The translations under genes were made by a program, and so were the position numbers. Below, piece by piece: positions 9,339-19,409 of a DNA stretch of 64,000 nt. Source of the stretch: RZYY01 sp036794825 (GTDB lineage Bacteria > Bacteroidota > Bacteroidia > Bacteroidales > 4484-276). Location of the stretch: assembly GCA_036794825.1 (NCBI GenBank), contig DAIRGA010000001.1:1-64000 (forward strand), in the 5' to 3' direction. Every line of letters begins with the position of its first letter. Position 1 is the first letter of the stretch. The notes under the pieces were generated by a model. It saw nothing but the letters and a program-made list of their open reading frames with translations. It made no database searches and was not told where the DNA came from.

Positions 9339-12300
9339 TTATTCGGCGTGTATCATCTTTCTGATGACTACCTTTTTATCGGTGGAGAGCTTGAAGTAGT
9401 AAAGCCCCGGCTTCAGCAATGCTGTAGAAATCCTGATGGATTCATCATCAGCTAGGCTGTTATCATTTATGGATAAAACTTCCTGGCCAAGGGCATTGAA
9501 TATGGAAATGGTGAAAGTGCTTCCATCGAAATCACCGACTTTGATAAATACCTCATCGCTGAAGGGATTGGGATAGATGTTGAAATCCGTTGATCCATCA
9601 GGGTCATCCACAGAGGTAACCACCACATGGATACTGTTGGATTGCATCGAAACGCAGCCATGTTCCCCTGTTACTTTCACGAAATAAACATCCTCCCATT
9701 GGCAGGTGTAAGTTTGTCCTGTAGCGCCCTGTATAGCGCCCTGGCTGCAATACCACTGGTTGCCTGTTGCTGAACTTGAGGTAAGTGTGTTGCCATTGAG
9801 CGATATGGTGGGTGTGGGTGGCAGCGGATACACTGTAACCATTACCTGGTTGCTTAGGGTGGAAGAACCATCGTTCACCTGTACGGTGTAAGTCGTGGTT
9901 TCCATTGGAGATGCAACCGGGTTATATATGGTTGGGTCGCTCAATCCGGATGCAGGCGACCAAAGATAAGTGTAATTGCCTGATCCACCGGTGGCTGTTA
10001 CCATCAACTGAGCCGATTCATAAAGACAGATTTCCGAAGGACTGCTCCATGCGTTGATGCTCAGGACGCCGGCCGGGAAAACCACAGTGTAATCCTCTGT
10101 CTCACCATAGCTGAAATTAGCGCAAGGATCCTGTGCGCTGTTCTGCCAATTGGCACGCACGCGAAGCCTCTTAACACCGCCGGTGATGGATTGCGGGATG
10201 GTAATGGTTGCGGTGTACGTCTGGTTGGCATTGGGCAAAGCGAAATCTGTGAGCAACATCTCCGATGTTTCAAACTCTTTGTTGCTGTTGAAATCAATCC
10301 AAAGACAAACCTGCTGGTCATCATAACCCGTCTTCAGCGATACGTCAAAGCTCTGGCCTGGTTCGAGTTGTGTAGTCATACTGGTGAAGTCTCCGTACCC
10401 ATTGGAACTGCATCCGCTGTTCATGTTGCTGATGGAAGCCAGGGCAAATCCGGTCAGTCCATCACCAAAAGAACAATTGGCGGTGGGGTAGCAGTAATCG
10501 GTAAAACTCAGATTGATAGTTTGTGTGGCAGCAACTCCGTGCAATGCAGCGAGGTTCAACGTTAACTGTGCGGTGTATCCTGCCGGAGTATTGGCTGATG
10601 CTGAAACACTGAAAGTCGCCGGCACGGTCTGACCTGGAGTCATATTTCCCAAATTCTGGGGAGCAGCAGTATTTATGGTAATGTACTGATCAGCAGACAC
10701 CAGTGTTGCTGTTGCATTGTAAGCCTCAGCATGGCCAGAATTCAGCACCGAAACCACCATATTGGCTGTTTCTCCCGGATCAAGCATTCCATTGTTGTTA
10801 CCGGTTGAGGCGTCATTGATAACAACATTTCCCTTCTCCAGCTTTGGTGAATTGACTACAAGCGAAAAACCAGAAGACCAGCTATCCTGACCAGCGGCTT
10901 CTATGGTGAACATAATGGCTTGCTGATCGGGAACATTTCCGGCAATGTCGAAAGCAAATGCATTTTCGACGGTAATAGCTCCCTGTCCGGGAATATTTCC
11001 GAAACTGGCATTGGCGCTGGTAATCGTAACATACTGACTGGTACTGGAGAGCGTTGCATTGACGCTGTTGGCCTGCGCCGTACCCACATTCTTAAGTGTT
11101 GTGGTGAGCAGGATGGATTCGGTATAATCGGGTAATCCATTGCCATTGCCCTGTGTATCGTTTACCTGCGAGGATTCGTAAACTACGTAAGCACCCTCGT
11201 TGGGAATTACCATCAGTGGATAGCTGGTGAGCAGGCAGTTATATCCTGAAACGTAAATAGTAGCCTCGCCAAGTTCGGTCAGCGGTGGGTCAAAGGTGAT
11301 CTGAGCCATACCACTGGCATTGGTTAATGCCGTCCCATGAGATACGCCATCTTTTATCAGCGTACAATACAAGCCTTCAACAGTCCCGCTGCCTGTGAGG
11401 GTAACCTGGATGAAGGGCACACCAATCGGAAGGGCATTCTGATAACTGGCTGTGAGATTTACCGGCTCATCGGTCCAAACCCTTAAAGCCGCATCGCCCA
11501 GCACATTGCAATCGTAGAAGCACCAGCGAAGCGCACCCTCTTCCCATTGGCCGGGAGCATTAACCCAGGGAGCAGTTTTGATTCTTGATATGGTATGCGC
11601 CATACCAATGTGTTCTTCTTTCACTGTGTAAAGAGCGTCAACAAATTCGCGGTGTAAGTGGGCCGAAGGGCCTTCGGTCTGACCTTCGTTGAACCATCCG
11701 TAGCGCGAGTTCATCACCACTGCCACGGCGAAATTGTCAATATTAATCATCCGCTCTGCAATGCAGTCGTTATCGTCAAAAGCCCCGCAGATACATCCAT
11801 GCGAGTAGGCGAGTGTGTAATTGTGCGTAACGCCGTTTACCTGGGCGAAATTGGCATTGGTGATGTCCGAATTGTACATCCTCATAGTGTAATTGGAATT
11901 GGCATGACCGCAATGGTGGATAAAGGATTTTCCCTGGTTGATCTTCTGCCTGAGCTGGCTTGCCGACCAGGTACCATTTTCGTCGCACATCATTTCGATG
12001 TTGTGATCCTGCGGAATGCCGCTGGTGATATAGCCGTTTTGATTTTGATAGCCAACCAGCAGTTCGAGATAATCGCAACCGTAAGTTAGCGGATTATCAT
12101 AAAGGTGTTCACCTGCAATCAAAGGGTTGCGGAGTTCGCCGAGAACCGGCTCTGCCATATATTTATTCATTTTATTCAGCATAGCACCCAGTTCGGCCTG
12201 TGTGCTGAAACTCATCCTGCCGATTCCGATTTCGGGCAGCAGGTCATCCTCGCCAATTTCTCCCCAATGGTTATTGCCATTGGTGTTCCAGTTGCCGTCG

Positions 12301-13253
12301 AGCCCCGAAAAATAGAGATCGGATGGAATGTTGTCATCCGTGTAAACAGAGGAAGATTGCACAGTGCAGTAGAATCCGCGATAGGGCACATGTTCCACAT
12401 CGCCGGCAAGCGTAACGTGCTGAATGCCTTTGTTTTGGTATTGATCAATAATGTAGTTCCTGATTTTTGCCTGGTTGTCCTGGCCCGGTGTGGAAGAATA
12501 AATCATTTGGGTAGAAACTACCTTGGCGATGATACCCCTTGGCTGATAAAATCCGATGAGTGGCTGCAATGCGCTTTCAAACTGAGCCGCTGTAATAATC
12601 AGCAAATCGTAGTCATCGCTTTTGTTTTCGCGTTGGGGATAAACATTCGCCACTTCAATATTGCCGACCAGTAAACTAAGCCTTTGCATAACGGCTTCTG
12701 AAGTGTTGAGGTTTTTCAATGCCTCAGCAGCTTTGGTATCCGGCTTTGTTTCGATGGTTATGGTTACGTTTTTGAAATAGGAGATCTCGCCTTTGTAAGG
12801 ATTGTATCTTACCGGTGTAAAAGTGGTCATGACAATGCCAAAACCATTCATGAAGTGGGTGGAAAAAGCGCCTTCCGCCTGTTCGGGATAAATGGCGTTT
12901 TTCTGATATACGGCCTCCTTAAATGCAAAAATTCCCGAACCTCCTTTTGACACGGGCTGGGAATATTGCATGGGATAGATCAGGTAATTACCTTCTAAAA
13001 ATTCTTCTTCACCAAAATCAAGCTTAATGCTCGTTGCGGTATGTCCCGGAGGAACCAGCAGCGCCACGGATTGGTAGGGCAACATAGGTTCGCCCGTTTT
13101 TCCGTTTAATAGCAAACCATCGAAACTTATCTGCTGATATCCTGCAGTGGTTTTGATGGCCGGAGTTTTGAACTGATAATTTTGTTTGATGCTTTCAGCG
13201 TGCAGTGCCAAAACAAAAGTTAATGCAACAACGGAGAGGAAAATTTTTCTCAT
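9339..13253 (-). CDS. Gingipain-family (C25) peptidase with GEVED domain, T9SS type A tail
   Basis: A secreted cysteine peptidase of 1304 residues with signal peptide MRKIFLSVVALTFVLALHA. Order: propeptide (20-195), C25 catalytic domain (210-595) with His450 in HHCGHANSN and Cys487 in YSHGCICG, Ig-like domain (597-680), two modules opened by Asn/Asp-rich loops (697-712 and 813-828), a GEVED-type domain (919-1060, ending GETEDYTVVF), an Ig-like domain (1070-1143), a short Cys-containing module, and a type A sorting domain (1222-1304) with YPNPFSDEV. The active-site blocks differ from those of both neighbouring C25 proteins, so the three are probably old paralogues rather than recent copies. 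Substrate is unknown. Confidence 0.87.
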   Translation of the reverse strand: MRKIFLSVVALTFVLALHAESIKQNYQFKTPAIKTTAGYQQISFDGLLLNGKTGEPMLPYQSVALLVPPGHTATSIKLDFGEEEFLEGNYLIYPMQYSQPVSKGGSGIFAFKEAVYQKNAIYPEQAEGAFSTHFMNGFGIVMTTFTPVRYNPYKGEISYFKNVTITIETKPDTKAAEALKNLNTSEAVMQRLSLLVGNIEVANVYPQRENKSDDYDLLIITAAQFESALQPLIGFYQPRGIIAKVVSTQMIYSSTPGQDNQAKIRNYIIDQYQNKGIQHVTLAGDVEHVPYRGFYCTVQSSSVYTDDNIPSDLYFSGLDGNWNTNGNNHWGEIGEDDLLPEIGIGRMSFSTQAELGAMLNKMNKYMAEPVLGELRNPLIAGEHLYDNPLTYGCDYLELLVGYQNQNGYITSGIPQDHNIEMMCDENGTWSASQLRQKINQGKSFIHHCGHANSNYTMRMYNSDITNANFAQVNGVTHNYTLAYSHGCICGAFDDNDCIAERMINIDNFAVAVVMNSRYGWFNEGQTEGPSAHLHREFVDALYTVKEEHIGMAHTISRIKTAPWVNAPGQWEEGALRWCFYDCNVLGDAALRVWTDEPVNLTASYQNALPIGVPFIQVTLTGSGTVEGLYCTLIKDGVSHGTALTNASGMAQITFDPPLTELGEATIYVSGYNCLLTSYPLMVIPNEGAYVVYESSQVNDTQGNGNGLPDYTESILLTTTLKNVGTAQANSVNATLSSTSQYVTITSANASFGNIPGQGAITVENAFAFDIAGNVPDQQAIMFTIEAAGQDSWSSGFSLVVNSPKLEKGNVVINDASTGNNNGMLDPGETANMVVSVLNSGHAEAYNATATLVSADQYITINTAAPQNLGNMTPGQTVPATFSVSASANTPAGYTAQLTLNLAALHGVAATQTINLSFTDYCYPTANCSFGDGLTGFALASISNMNSGCSSNGYGDFTSMTTQLEPGQSFDVSLKTGYDDQQVCLWIDFNSNKEFETSEMLLTDFALPNANQTYTATITIPQSITGGVKRLRVRANWQNSAQDPCANFSYGETEDYTVVFPAGVLSINAWSSPSEICLYESAQLMVTATGGSGNYTYLWSPASGLSDPTIYNPVASPMETTTYTVQVNDGSSTLSNQVMVTVYPLPPTPTISLNGNTLTSSSATGNQWYCSQGAIQGATGQTYTCQWEDVYFVKVTGEHGCVSMQSNSIHVVVTSVDDPDGSTDFNIYPNPFSDEVFIKVGDFDGSTFTISIFNALGQEVLSINDNSLADDESIRISTALLKPGLYYFKLSTDKKVVIRKMIHAE

Positions 13254-13267
13254 AAAACTGTATTATT

Positions 13268-13366
13268 AAAAAAAAGAACTGCTTCAAAATTCACATTCCG
13301 GACATCGTTTACCTGAAAAAGGGCAATCTTTTGAAATCAATCCGGGAATATGGATTCTGAAGCAGT
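13268..13366 (-). terminator. Long imperfect hairpin terminator after the subtilisin gene
   Basis: A 9-bp perfect outer stem (13278-13286 with 13358-13366) and an imperfect inner stem are followed on the minus strand by eight T. It lies between the stop of the subtilisin gene and the start of the downstream C25 peptidase. Confidence 0.55.
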
Positions 13367-13380
13367 CCAAAATAGGTTAA

Positions 13381-16300
13381 TTATTTGTTGATAATGAGTT
13401 TTTCAACGGAGACAGATTGCGCATTTTCGATGACAATGAAATACAGTCCACTGTTGAGCGATTGAGCATTGATAAGTAGCTGATCCTTAAATTCTGACTG
13501 GTTGGTGTAAACCACCTGACCTTTGGTGTTGAGAATCTTAACGGTGCTGATTCCTGAAAGATTAGTTTTTGGTTGAATAACGAACGATCCGTCATTCGGG
13601 TTGGGTGAAATTTCAAGGTTACCACTCGTGGTCAGCTCACCTATTCCGGTGCAATCGTCAACCTGAAGCAGGAAATCTTCGGAGAAATACCCGCCGCCAC
13701 AGGAATTGGCGCCGTGGACTTTTAGAATTGCGCTTCCGGTAAATCCTTCGGTAAAGGTTATCATCACAACCGTGTCGTTACTGCTGAACGAACCTGCGTT
13801 TGCGGGTGTGAGCTCCCAGACATACCACTCGGAATTGGCTGATTGCGTGGTGTGGAAATAATCACTGTAACCCATACAAACCTGCGATGGGCCAGTTATT
13901 GGTCCAGGAACAGACGGCATGTGCATAATACTGAGCTGCATCTGGTCGGTTAATGATGCTCCGGCATTGCCATAGGCTGTTAATGAAAGGATTATGCTTC
14001 CTGCATCAATGTCGGCCTGGCTGGGTGTATAAAGCGGGTTGAGAATTGCACTGTTGTTGAAAGTACCGGTTCCTGAGGTAGTCCACAGCACAGTGTTGTA
14101 ATTCTGGGCAGTAGCATTGGCCTGAAATGCAAGACCCTCGCAGATGGTTGCATCGGAGCCGGCATTAACTGCCAGGGTCTGATCGGCCATGCCCGGGAAT
14201 TCAACGTAATCAATCCATGCACGGTCCTGACCGGAAACAACAAAAATATCCTTCGTGTAAACCCAGCGGAACGTCTTTGTGCCGGCGGTTACAGGATAAG
14301 ATACTCTTCCCCAGTTCACCTCGCCTGACCACTCGCCCAGCTTGGTGTTGTCAATGTAAAACTGCAAAAAGTCATACCCGGACTCGGAAGAGACCTTGCG
14401 GTAGAAAGCGATCGAATCACCTCCGTTAACATCCAATGTTACTTTAATCTCTGATGACTGACTGTTGCCAATTGCGCCTGATCGTGCGCTGAAAGTGCCC
14501 TGATAAGAGCCTGTATTATTGATTAGCCAGGGTTGATTTCCGGCAAACTGCCAAGGGAACTGTGTGAAATCGCCGGTCTCGAAATCCTCTACTATCAAAC
14601 CGACTTTTGGGAAGAATGATGCAGCGTATTGATAATATCCCGAAACCACCTCAAGATCAAGCTCAACCACCGTTCCAATCTGGGCAGTCGGGCTAACCGT
14701 TACGTTAAAACTAGCCTGTGAGGACTGGCCAGCATTGAGGATGGGTATGGTAAAAGATCCGCTGTTGATGGTAATATCCGGTGACGTTGAGGTGAGGGTG
14801 CTGATTACATTTGGCGCCGCCACCTGTCCCTGGTTACCGATTTGAATCACGATATTCACCGTTTCGCCCGGATCGAGATTACCGTTCCCGTTTCCGTTTG
14901 AATCGTTAATAGTGAAATTGGAAGCATTAAGGGTAACACCGTTGGCTGTTACACTGAAGCTGCTTTCCCAACTATCCGTTCCGCTCACTGCGGTAAGGAA
15001 AAATTTGATAGCTTCCCCGCCGGGAATATTGTTGGCTACGCTAAAAGCAAAGGCATTCTGAATTTCGATAATGCTGGTCAAAGCAAAATTTCCATAAAAC
15101 TCATTGCCATCGGTAATGGTGATATATGGAGATTCAGTTGTGAGGTTAACAGTTACATCGTTCACAACCATGTCGCTGAAGTTAGCCATCGAAACAGTCA
15201 GTTGAATGGCTTCACCCGGATCGAGCTGGCCGTTGTTGTTACCGGCAGCATCGTTGATGGTGTGGGAATAATAACTTGGTCCCGGACTGGGAGTTGCCTG
15301 AATTGCAGCCAGCGCATTCACACGGCCAGAACCCGAATTGTTGTTTTTACCAGGGGTCAGAACCACGGTAGTTTGTTCGAGAATCTGATCCATCTGAGCA
15401 GCAGATAACCCGATGTTTTTATTCAGCATCAGCGCCATAACGCCCGCAACAGCTGGAGTTGCCATGGAGGTTCCGCTCCATCCCGACTCATATCCTGTGT
15501 TGTTGTAATGAGCCAGAGATTTGATACTTACCCCGGGAGCTGAAATATCCGGACGGATAAGTCCCATTCCGGGCTGATATGCATAATCATTAAAAGGAGC
15601 AATGGCCTGCCAGGTCAGCGGGCCGCGGCCTGAAAAGCCGGCCAGTCCATCATTGCTGTTGGTGGCGCCAACACATACAACGCTTGAAGTCCCGCCAGCA
15701 AGCGTCTGATCTGGGTGCAGCCACGGAGGAGGGCAATCGCCGGGAGTTCTTACATTGTCAGGAATTGGATAGCTTCCCTGCTGGTCGCCTTCGTTTCCGG
15801 CAGCTACCGAGGCTATCAATCCTGCAGCAAGCACGGTATTAAAAGTCTGACGAAAAACCTGGCGGTTTGGCCCCCATGAATGTTGCCAACCCAGTGAGAG
15901 GCTCAAAACATGCGCTCCATTGTCGATGGCAAATTGTGCTGCCGACCAGGTGGAACTCTGATTGCCGCCACCCTGTGAGTCAAGCACTTTCAGACACATG
16001 ATCTTGGCGCCGGGTGCAATACCGGTTTGTGAACCCGATGTTCCATCACCGGCTACAGTGCCGGCACAGTGTGTTCCATGCCCCTGATCGTCCATCGGAT
16101 TGTTGTTGTTGGACACGAAGTTATAACCATGGAAAGGATAATCGGGGTGCACCCAAACATTGTTTTTCAGGTCGTTATGGTTGTAGTTTACTCCGGTATC
16201 AATCACGGCAACGATAACACCTTCGCCGTTATATCCCAAAGCCCATACCTGCGGAGCATTTACCTTGCTAACATTCCAGGTAATTTCGCGGTTGTCCGGA

Positions 16301-16785
16301 TTGCCTTGTTCCGGGTAGGCATCTTTTCTTACTGATGGATCGAGGATGATCTCATAAAAATCGTAATCAATCAGCGCGATGTCAGTGCGTGTGGCCAACT
16401 CGGCAACAGCTCCGGGGGTTGCATAGCAGTTGATTACATTGGCAACCCATAACGAGGTTATGTCGGTTACCTTATTTTCGGATTGTAATCTGTTCAAATC
16501 TGCCAGAACGCCCTTTTGAGATAATGCGGAGAAATCTTTTAAGACAGAAACTACGTAACTGCGTCGCTGCTCTCTCTCCATCTCTTCCACATTTCGCAAC
16601 AAACTGTAGGTATCAAATTCTTCATGCATAATGATGTTTATCCTTACCAGTTCATCACTGCGGAGGTTTTGCAATTGTTCGGTCAATCGCTCAGAAACAA
16701 TTTGCGGATTGGCAGAAACAGCCATTTGGGTGATTCCGGCTGCGAGAAATACTGTAAACAAAAACAGTGTAAGCGCTTTTTTCAT
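13381..16785 (-). CDS. Subtilisin-like (S8) serine peptidase, T9SS type A tail
   Basis: A secreted serine endopeptidase of 1134 residues with signal peptide MKKALTLFLFTVFLAAGITQ. An inhibitor-like propeptide (about 28-160) precedes the S8 domain (175-495). The catalytic triad is Asp196 (VIDTG), His236 (GHGTHCAG) and Ser440 (SGTSMATP), with oxyanion Asn331 (AAGNEGD). Then come two modules headed by Asn/Asp-rich loops (510-525, 627-641), a MAM-like jelly-roll (730-865) strikingly like that of the Kgp-like protease, Ig-like modules (870-1045), and a type A sorting domain (1050-1134) with SPNPNDGSF. The Cys-containing module before the tail resembles that in the C25 gene at 4829, which suggests module shuffling. 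All key catalytic residues are present, so activity is expected. Confidence 0.92.
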   Translation of the reverse strand: MKKALTLFLFTVFLAAGITQMAVSANPQIVSERLTEQLQNLRSDELVRINIIMHEEFDTYSLLRNVEEMEREQRRSYVVSVLKDFSALSQKGVLADLNRLQSENKVTDITSLWVANVINCYATPGAVAELATRTDIALIDYDFYEIILDPSVRKDAYPEQGNPDNREITWNVSKVNAPQVWALGYNGEGVIVAVIDTGVNYNHNDLKNNVWVHPDYPFHGYNFVSNNNNPMDDQGHGTHCAGTVAGDGTSGSQTGIAPGAKIMCLKVLDSQGGGNQSSTWSAAQFAIDNGAHVLSLSLGWQHSWGPNRQVFRQTFNTVLAAGLIASVAAGNEGDQQGSYPIPDNVRTPGDCPPPWLHPDQTLAGGTSSVVCVGATNSNDGLAGFSGRGPLTWQAIAPFNDYAYQPGMGLIRPDISAPGVSIKSLAHYNNTGYESGWSGTSMATPAVAGVMALMLNKNIGLSAAQMDQILEQTTVVLTPGKNNNSGSGRVNALAAIQATPSPGPSYYSHTINDAAGNNNGQLDPGEAIQLTVSMANFSDMVVNDVTVNLTTESPYITITDGNEFYGNFALTSIIEIQNAFAFSVANNIPGGEAIKFFLTAVSGTDSWESSFSVTANGVTLNASNFTINDSNGNGNGNLDPGETVNIVIQIGNQGQVAAPNVISTLTSTSPDITINSGSFTIPILNAGQSSQASFNVTVSPTAQIGTVVELDLEVVSGYYQYAASFFPKVGLIVEDFETGDFTQFPWQFAGNQPWLINNTGSYQGTFSARSGAIGNSQSSEIKVTLDVNGGDSIAFYRKVSSESGYDFLQFYIDNTKLGEWSGEVNWGRVSYPVTAGTKTFRWVYTKDIFVVSGQDRAWIDYVEFPGMADQTLAVNAGSDATICEGLAFQANATAQNYNTVLWTTSGTGTFNNSAILNPLYTPSQADIDAGSIILSLTAYGNAGASLTDQMQLSIMHMPSVPGPITGPSQVCMGYSDYFHTTQSANSEWYVWELTPANAGSFSSNDTVVMITFTEGFTGSAILKVHGANSCGGGYFSEDFLLQVDDCTGIGELTTSGNLEISPNPNDGSFVIQPKTNLSGISTVKILNTKGQVVYTNQSEFKDQLLINAQSLNSGLYFIVIENAQSVSVEKLIINK

Positions 16786-16912
16786 GTGTGTTAAAAGTTT
16801 AGTTTAAGTGAATGAAAGATTTAGACATTGTTAATAGGGTTTGGTTGCCTTTTAGCGGCATATCAGAAGCCAAATTAGTTTTAGGTTGATTAATTATTTG
16901 CAATCAGGCTGT

Positions 16913-17701
16913 TTATCTGATGTCCGAGGTGAGTACCTGGCCATTGGATGTCCGCACAAAAATATAGACTTCGTCGTAATGGTTGAGGTAAAAATACCGG
17001 ATTACCGCCTTGATATCATCCTCGGGATTGGCCTGTGAATAGATGAAATTGACCGAGTATTCTGCATTTGGCTCATCAACAAGGGTGATTTTTCCGTCGC
17101 TGTCAAGTGTAAAATACCCAAAATCGCCCGGTATCAACATTGCAGGCACGGCACCGCGGTTTTCGAGCGAATCGAGCACCGACTGGGCTACCCCGGCAAA
17201 TTCCTGATTATCATAAGCTACGTATCCCCAAAAAGTGTTTTCGGGGATCCGGTTCAACGTGTCGGTAACCAGCACAAGCTTATCGGGCGAAGGAAAATTC
17301 AGGATGTATCTTGAGGGAGTTACCACCAGGATTCCGGCGTTTGCGGCATCTCCGATGGTGAGGTTAAACTGGTAGGTTCCATTAAGGTAGCTTCCGATAT
17401 TTAATTCGGCGGTTGCCGGCCCCTGAGCGGTAAAACAGAAATCATTCTTTTCGATGTCCTTCAGATTGATATTCAGATTCCCGGCATTGTTGTCGTAATC
17501 ATAACGGATAAAATAATTGACGCAGGGAAATTGCTCAACAGTGTAAAATTGCAGAAAAATCGCTCTCGTATCGGGGCTGATTCCTTCCACAACTTTCAGG
17601 TTTACGCTACCGATGGGATAATACTCCTTCTCGATTTTGAGGCAGGAGGAAAATATAAGTAGTGTACTTGCAATAAGCAGAAAAGCAGAAAACTTTGGCA
17701 T
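16913..17701 (-). CDS. Lipoprotein of unknown function
   Basis: 262 residues beginning with a lipoprotein signal peptide; the lipobox is LIFSSC with Cys20 as the acylated residue. The mature part is rich in beta-strand patterns and contains no motif I recognise. It lies 33 bases after the gene at 17735 and on the same strand, so the two are probably cotranscribed. It is separated from the subtilisin gene by about 127 bases in which I see no promoter or terminator. I cannot assign a function. Confidence 0.75.
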   Translation of the reverse strand: MPKFSAFLLIASTLLIFSSCLKIEKEYYPIGSVNLKVVEGISPDTRAIFLQFYTVEQFPCVNYFIRYDYDNNAGNLNINLKDIEKNDFCFTAQGPATAELNIGSYLNGTYQFNLTIGDAANAGILVVTPSRYILNFPSPDKLVLVTDTLNRIPENTFWGYVAYDNQEFAGVAQSVLDSLENRGAVPAMLIPGDFGYFTLDSDGKITLVDEPNAEYSVNFIYSQANPEDDIKAVIRYFYLNHYDEVYIFVRTSNGQVLTSDIR

Positions 17702-17734
17702 TTAGTTATGATTTAGTCTTTGATAGTCAAGTAA

Positions 17735-18592
17735 TTAAAGTTGATATTTTCGCCTGAGAAGATTCGTTAGTTTGGTCAGTGCGTCCAGGTTTTCCGGCGA
17801 ACCGGAACGGAGTCCGTGACGGGAAATATAGTCCTCGGCATCCTGAAGTGTATCCAAAGTATTGAAATGGTCAATGGCATGGTTGTATCTGGAAATCTCT
17901 CCTTTAAATATATCGTTGACAAAAGTAAACTTATCGTTTATCCCGATAACCGCTTTGAGATCGGTAATATGGTTGTTCTGGATTTTAGCAGCCACGGTTT
18001 TGTCGGTATTTCCATGCAAAACATCCGAAACGGTTTTTTGAGGGGTGAAAAGGTCAACCATCATTTTTGACTGCGACTGTGAAAGCTTTGTTTCGGGGCG
18101 GGGCGGTTCCGGTTTTAACTCAGGCAGCGGTAATTCGTTTACTATTGACTTTGGTTCGGGCACATCTTCGACAAATTCGGGCTTTTTTTCAATGATAACT
18201 TCCGGTGATGGATCAGTGGTATCAGTGTCCGTCACTGCTTCGATAAGCGGTTTTTGATACTCCGCCGAAGCAACCGGAGGCATGGCGGGCAATGGATTTT
18301 CAGTCTGGAAAACCGGCGACTCCTTCTGCTCCTCAGCCACGGGCTTGGTTACCGGTTTTTCATCAGCAAATACTTCAAACGGGATATCCACAGGGCCTGT
18401 TTTTGCTGAAAATGCAGATTTTGCAATTTCGATTTCAGAAATTAGCAAATAAACCGACCGCAGGTCATCGAGAAAGATGTCTATCTCAATTTTTGAAACC
18501 GGCTGTCCGGCGGCAGAAAACCGTTCCCAATCTTTGTTGATTTTGCCGATTATCCTCGAAATTTCGCCAAACAGTGTATTATTTTGTTCCAT
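17735..18592 (-). CDS. Cytosolic protein of unknown function
   Basis: 285 residues with no signal peptide or membrane segment. A helical N-terminal part (1-70) is joined by a long Pro/Glu/Thr/Lys-rich linker (about 75-175) to a compact C-terminal part (180-285) containing VSDVLHGNTDKTVA and a helix-rich segment ending in RRKYQL. The architecture suggests two small folded domains tethered by a disordered linker. I recall similar C-termini in other Bacteroidota hypothetical proteins but know of no function. It is divergent from thymidine kinase and probably heads a two-gene unit with the lipoprotein at 16913. Confidence 0.75.
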   Translation of the reverse strand: MEQNNTLFGEISRIIGKINKDWERFSAAGQPVSKIEIDIFLDDLRSVYLLISEIEIAKSAFSAKTGPVDIPFEVFADEKPVTKPVAEEQKESPVFQTENPLPAMPPVASAEYQKPLIEAVTDTDTTDPSPEVIIEKKPEFVEDVPEPKSIVNELPLPELKPEPPRPETKLSQSQSKMMVDLFTPQKTVSDVLHGNTDKTVAAKIQNNHITDLKAVIGINDKFTFVNDIFKGEISRYNHAIDHFNTLDTLQDAEDYISRHGLRSGSPENLDALTKLTNLLRRKYQL

Positions 18593-18607
18593 AAATCATT
18601 AAAAACG

Positions 18608-18636
18608 TTGTCGTGAAAAGGAATTCCCTAAATTTG
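18608..18636 (+). promoter_or_regulatory. Predicted promoter of thymidine kinase
   Basis: TTG at 18608-18610, an 18-base spacer, and TAAATTTG at 18629-18636 match the Bacteroidota -33/-7 pattern. The ATG is 81 bases downstream of the -7 element. The spacing is identical to that seen before proline dehydrogenase. Confidence 0.55.
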
Positions 18637-18717
18637 CCGGAAGTTAAACGAATCAACCTTTAAAAGCGTATCTGAAAGGTAAAGTTTTGATTCAATGATT
18701 GTTTAATAGGCTGAAGC

Positions 18718-19308
18718 ATGTTTCTCGAGATAAAAAATGATTCGGGGTTACGCAGAGGCTGGATCGAAGTAATCTGCGGCTCGATGTTTTCGGGCAAAAC
18801 GGAAGAGCTGATCCGGAGGCTGAAACGCGCAAGGATTTCAAGGCAAAAGGTGGAAATTTTCAAACCCGCCGTTGATATCCGCTATGATATTGAGAATGTT
18901 GTGTCGCACGATGCCAACTATATAGCTTCTTCGCCGGTGGAGTCATCAACCCAGATTTTGCTGCTTGCCAGCGATGTGGATGTGGTGGGTATTGACGAAG
19001 CCCAGTTTTTTGACGCCGAATTGCCCTCGGTGTGCAATCAACTCGCCAACATTGGTATCAGGGTAATTGTGGCCGGACTGGATATGGATTACACCGGAAA
19101 ACCATTCGGGCCAATCCCTGCGCTGCTCTCCACTGCCGAGTACGTTACCAAAGTACACGCCATCTGCATTCAGTGCGGCAACCTAGCGCAGTACTCCCAC
19201 AGGATTGCCGGTGGCAGCCGATTAGTGGAGCTTGGCGAAAAAGACAGCTATGAACCGCTTTGCCGAAGTTGTTTTCAGCAGGCGTTGCCCAAAAAGCCAG
19301 CACGGTAA
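18718..19308 (+). CDS. tdk: Thymidine kinase
   Basis: Phosphorylates thymidine to dTMP using ATP in the cytosolic salvage pathway. 196 residues, normal for the bacterial type II family. The Walker A loop GSMFSGKTEEL lies at about residues 21-31, the DEAQFFD motif follows in mid-protein, and the zinc-binding CxxC pairs (CIQCG and CRSC) in the C-terminal lasso region are intact. It starts at an ATG and has a plausible upstream promoter. The following cyclophilin gene begins about 100 bases later. Confidence 0.96.
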   Translation: MFLEIKNDSGLRRGWIEVICGSMFSGKTEELIRRLKRARISRQKVEIFKPAVDIRYDIENVVSHDANYIASSPVESSTQILLLASDVDVVGIDEAQFFDAELPSVCNQLANIGIRVIVAGLDMDYTGKPFGPIPALLSTAEYVTKVHAICIQCGNLAQYSHRIAGGSRLVELGEKDSYEPLCRSCFQQALPKKPAR

Positions 19309-19409
19309 TTCATTGGCCGCCTTCAGATTTTGAATGCGAAATAAAATAATCATTCACGAAATGAGTTTTTGAAGCAATCAAATCAATATCAGGCAAAATA
19401 ATCTTTACT

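Noticed and set aside
12105..12674. A 189-codon plus-strand open frame
   Set aside because: Antisense to the catalytic domain of the C25 peptidase at 9339, with no supporting motif.
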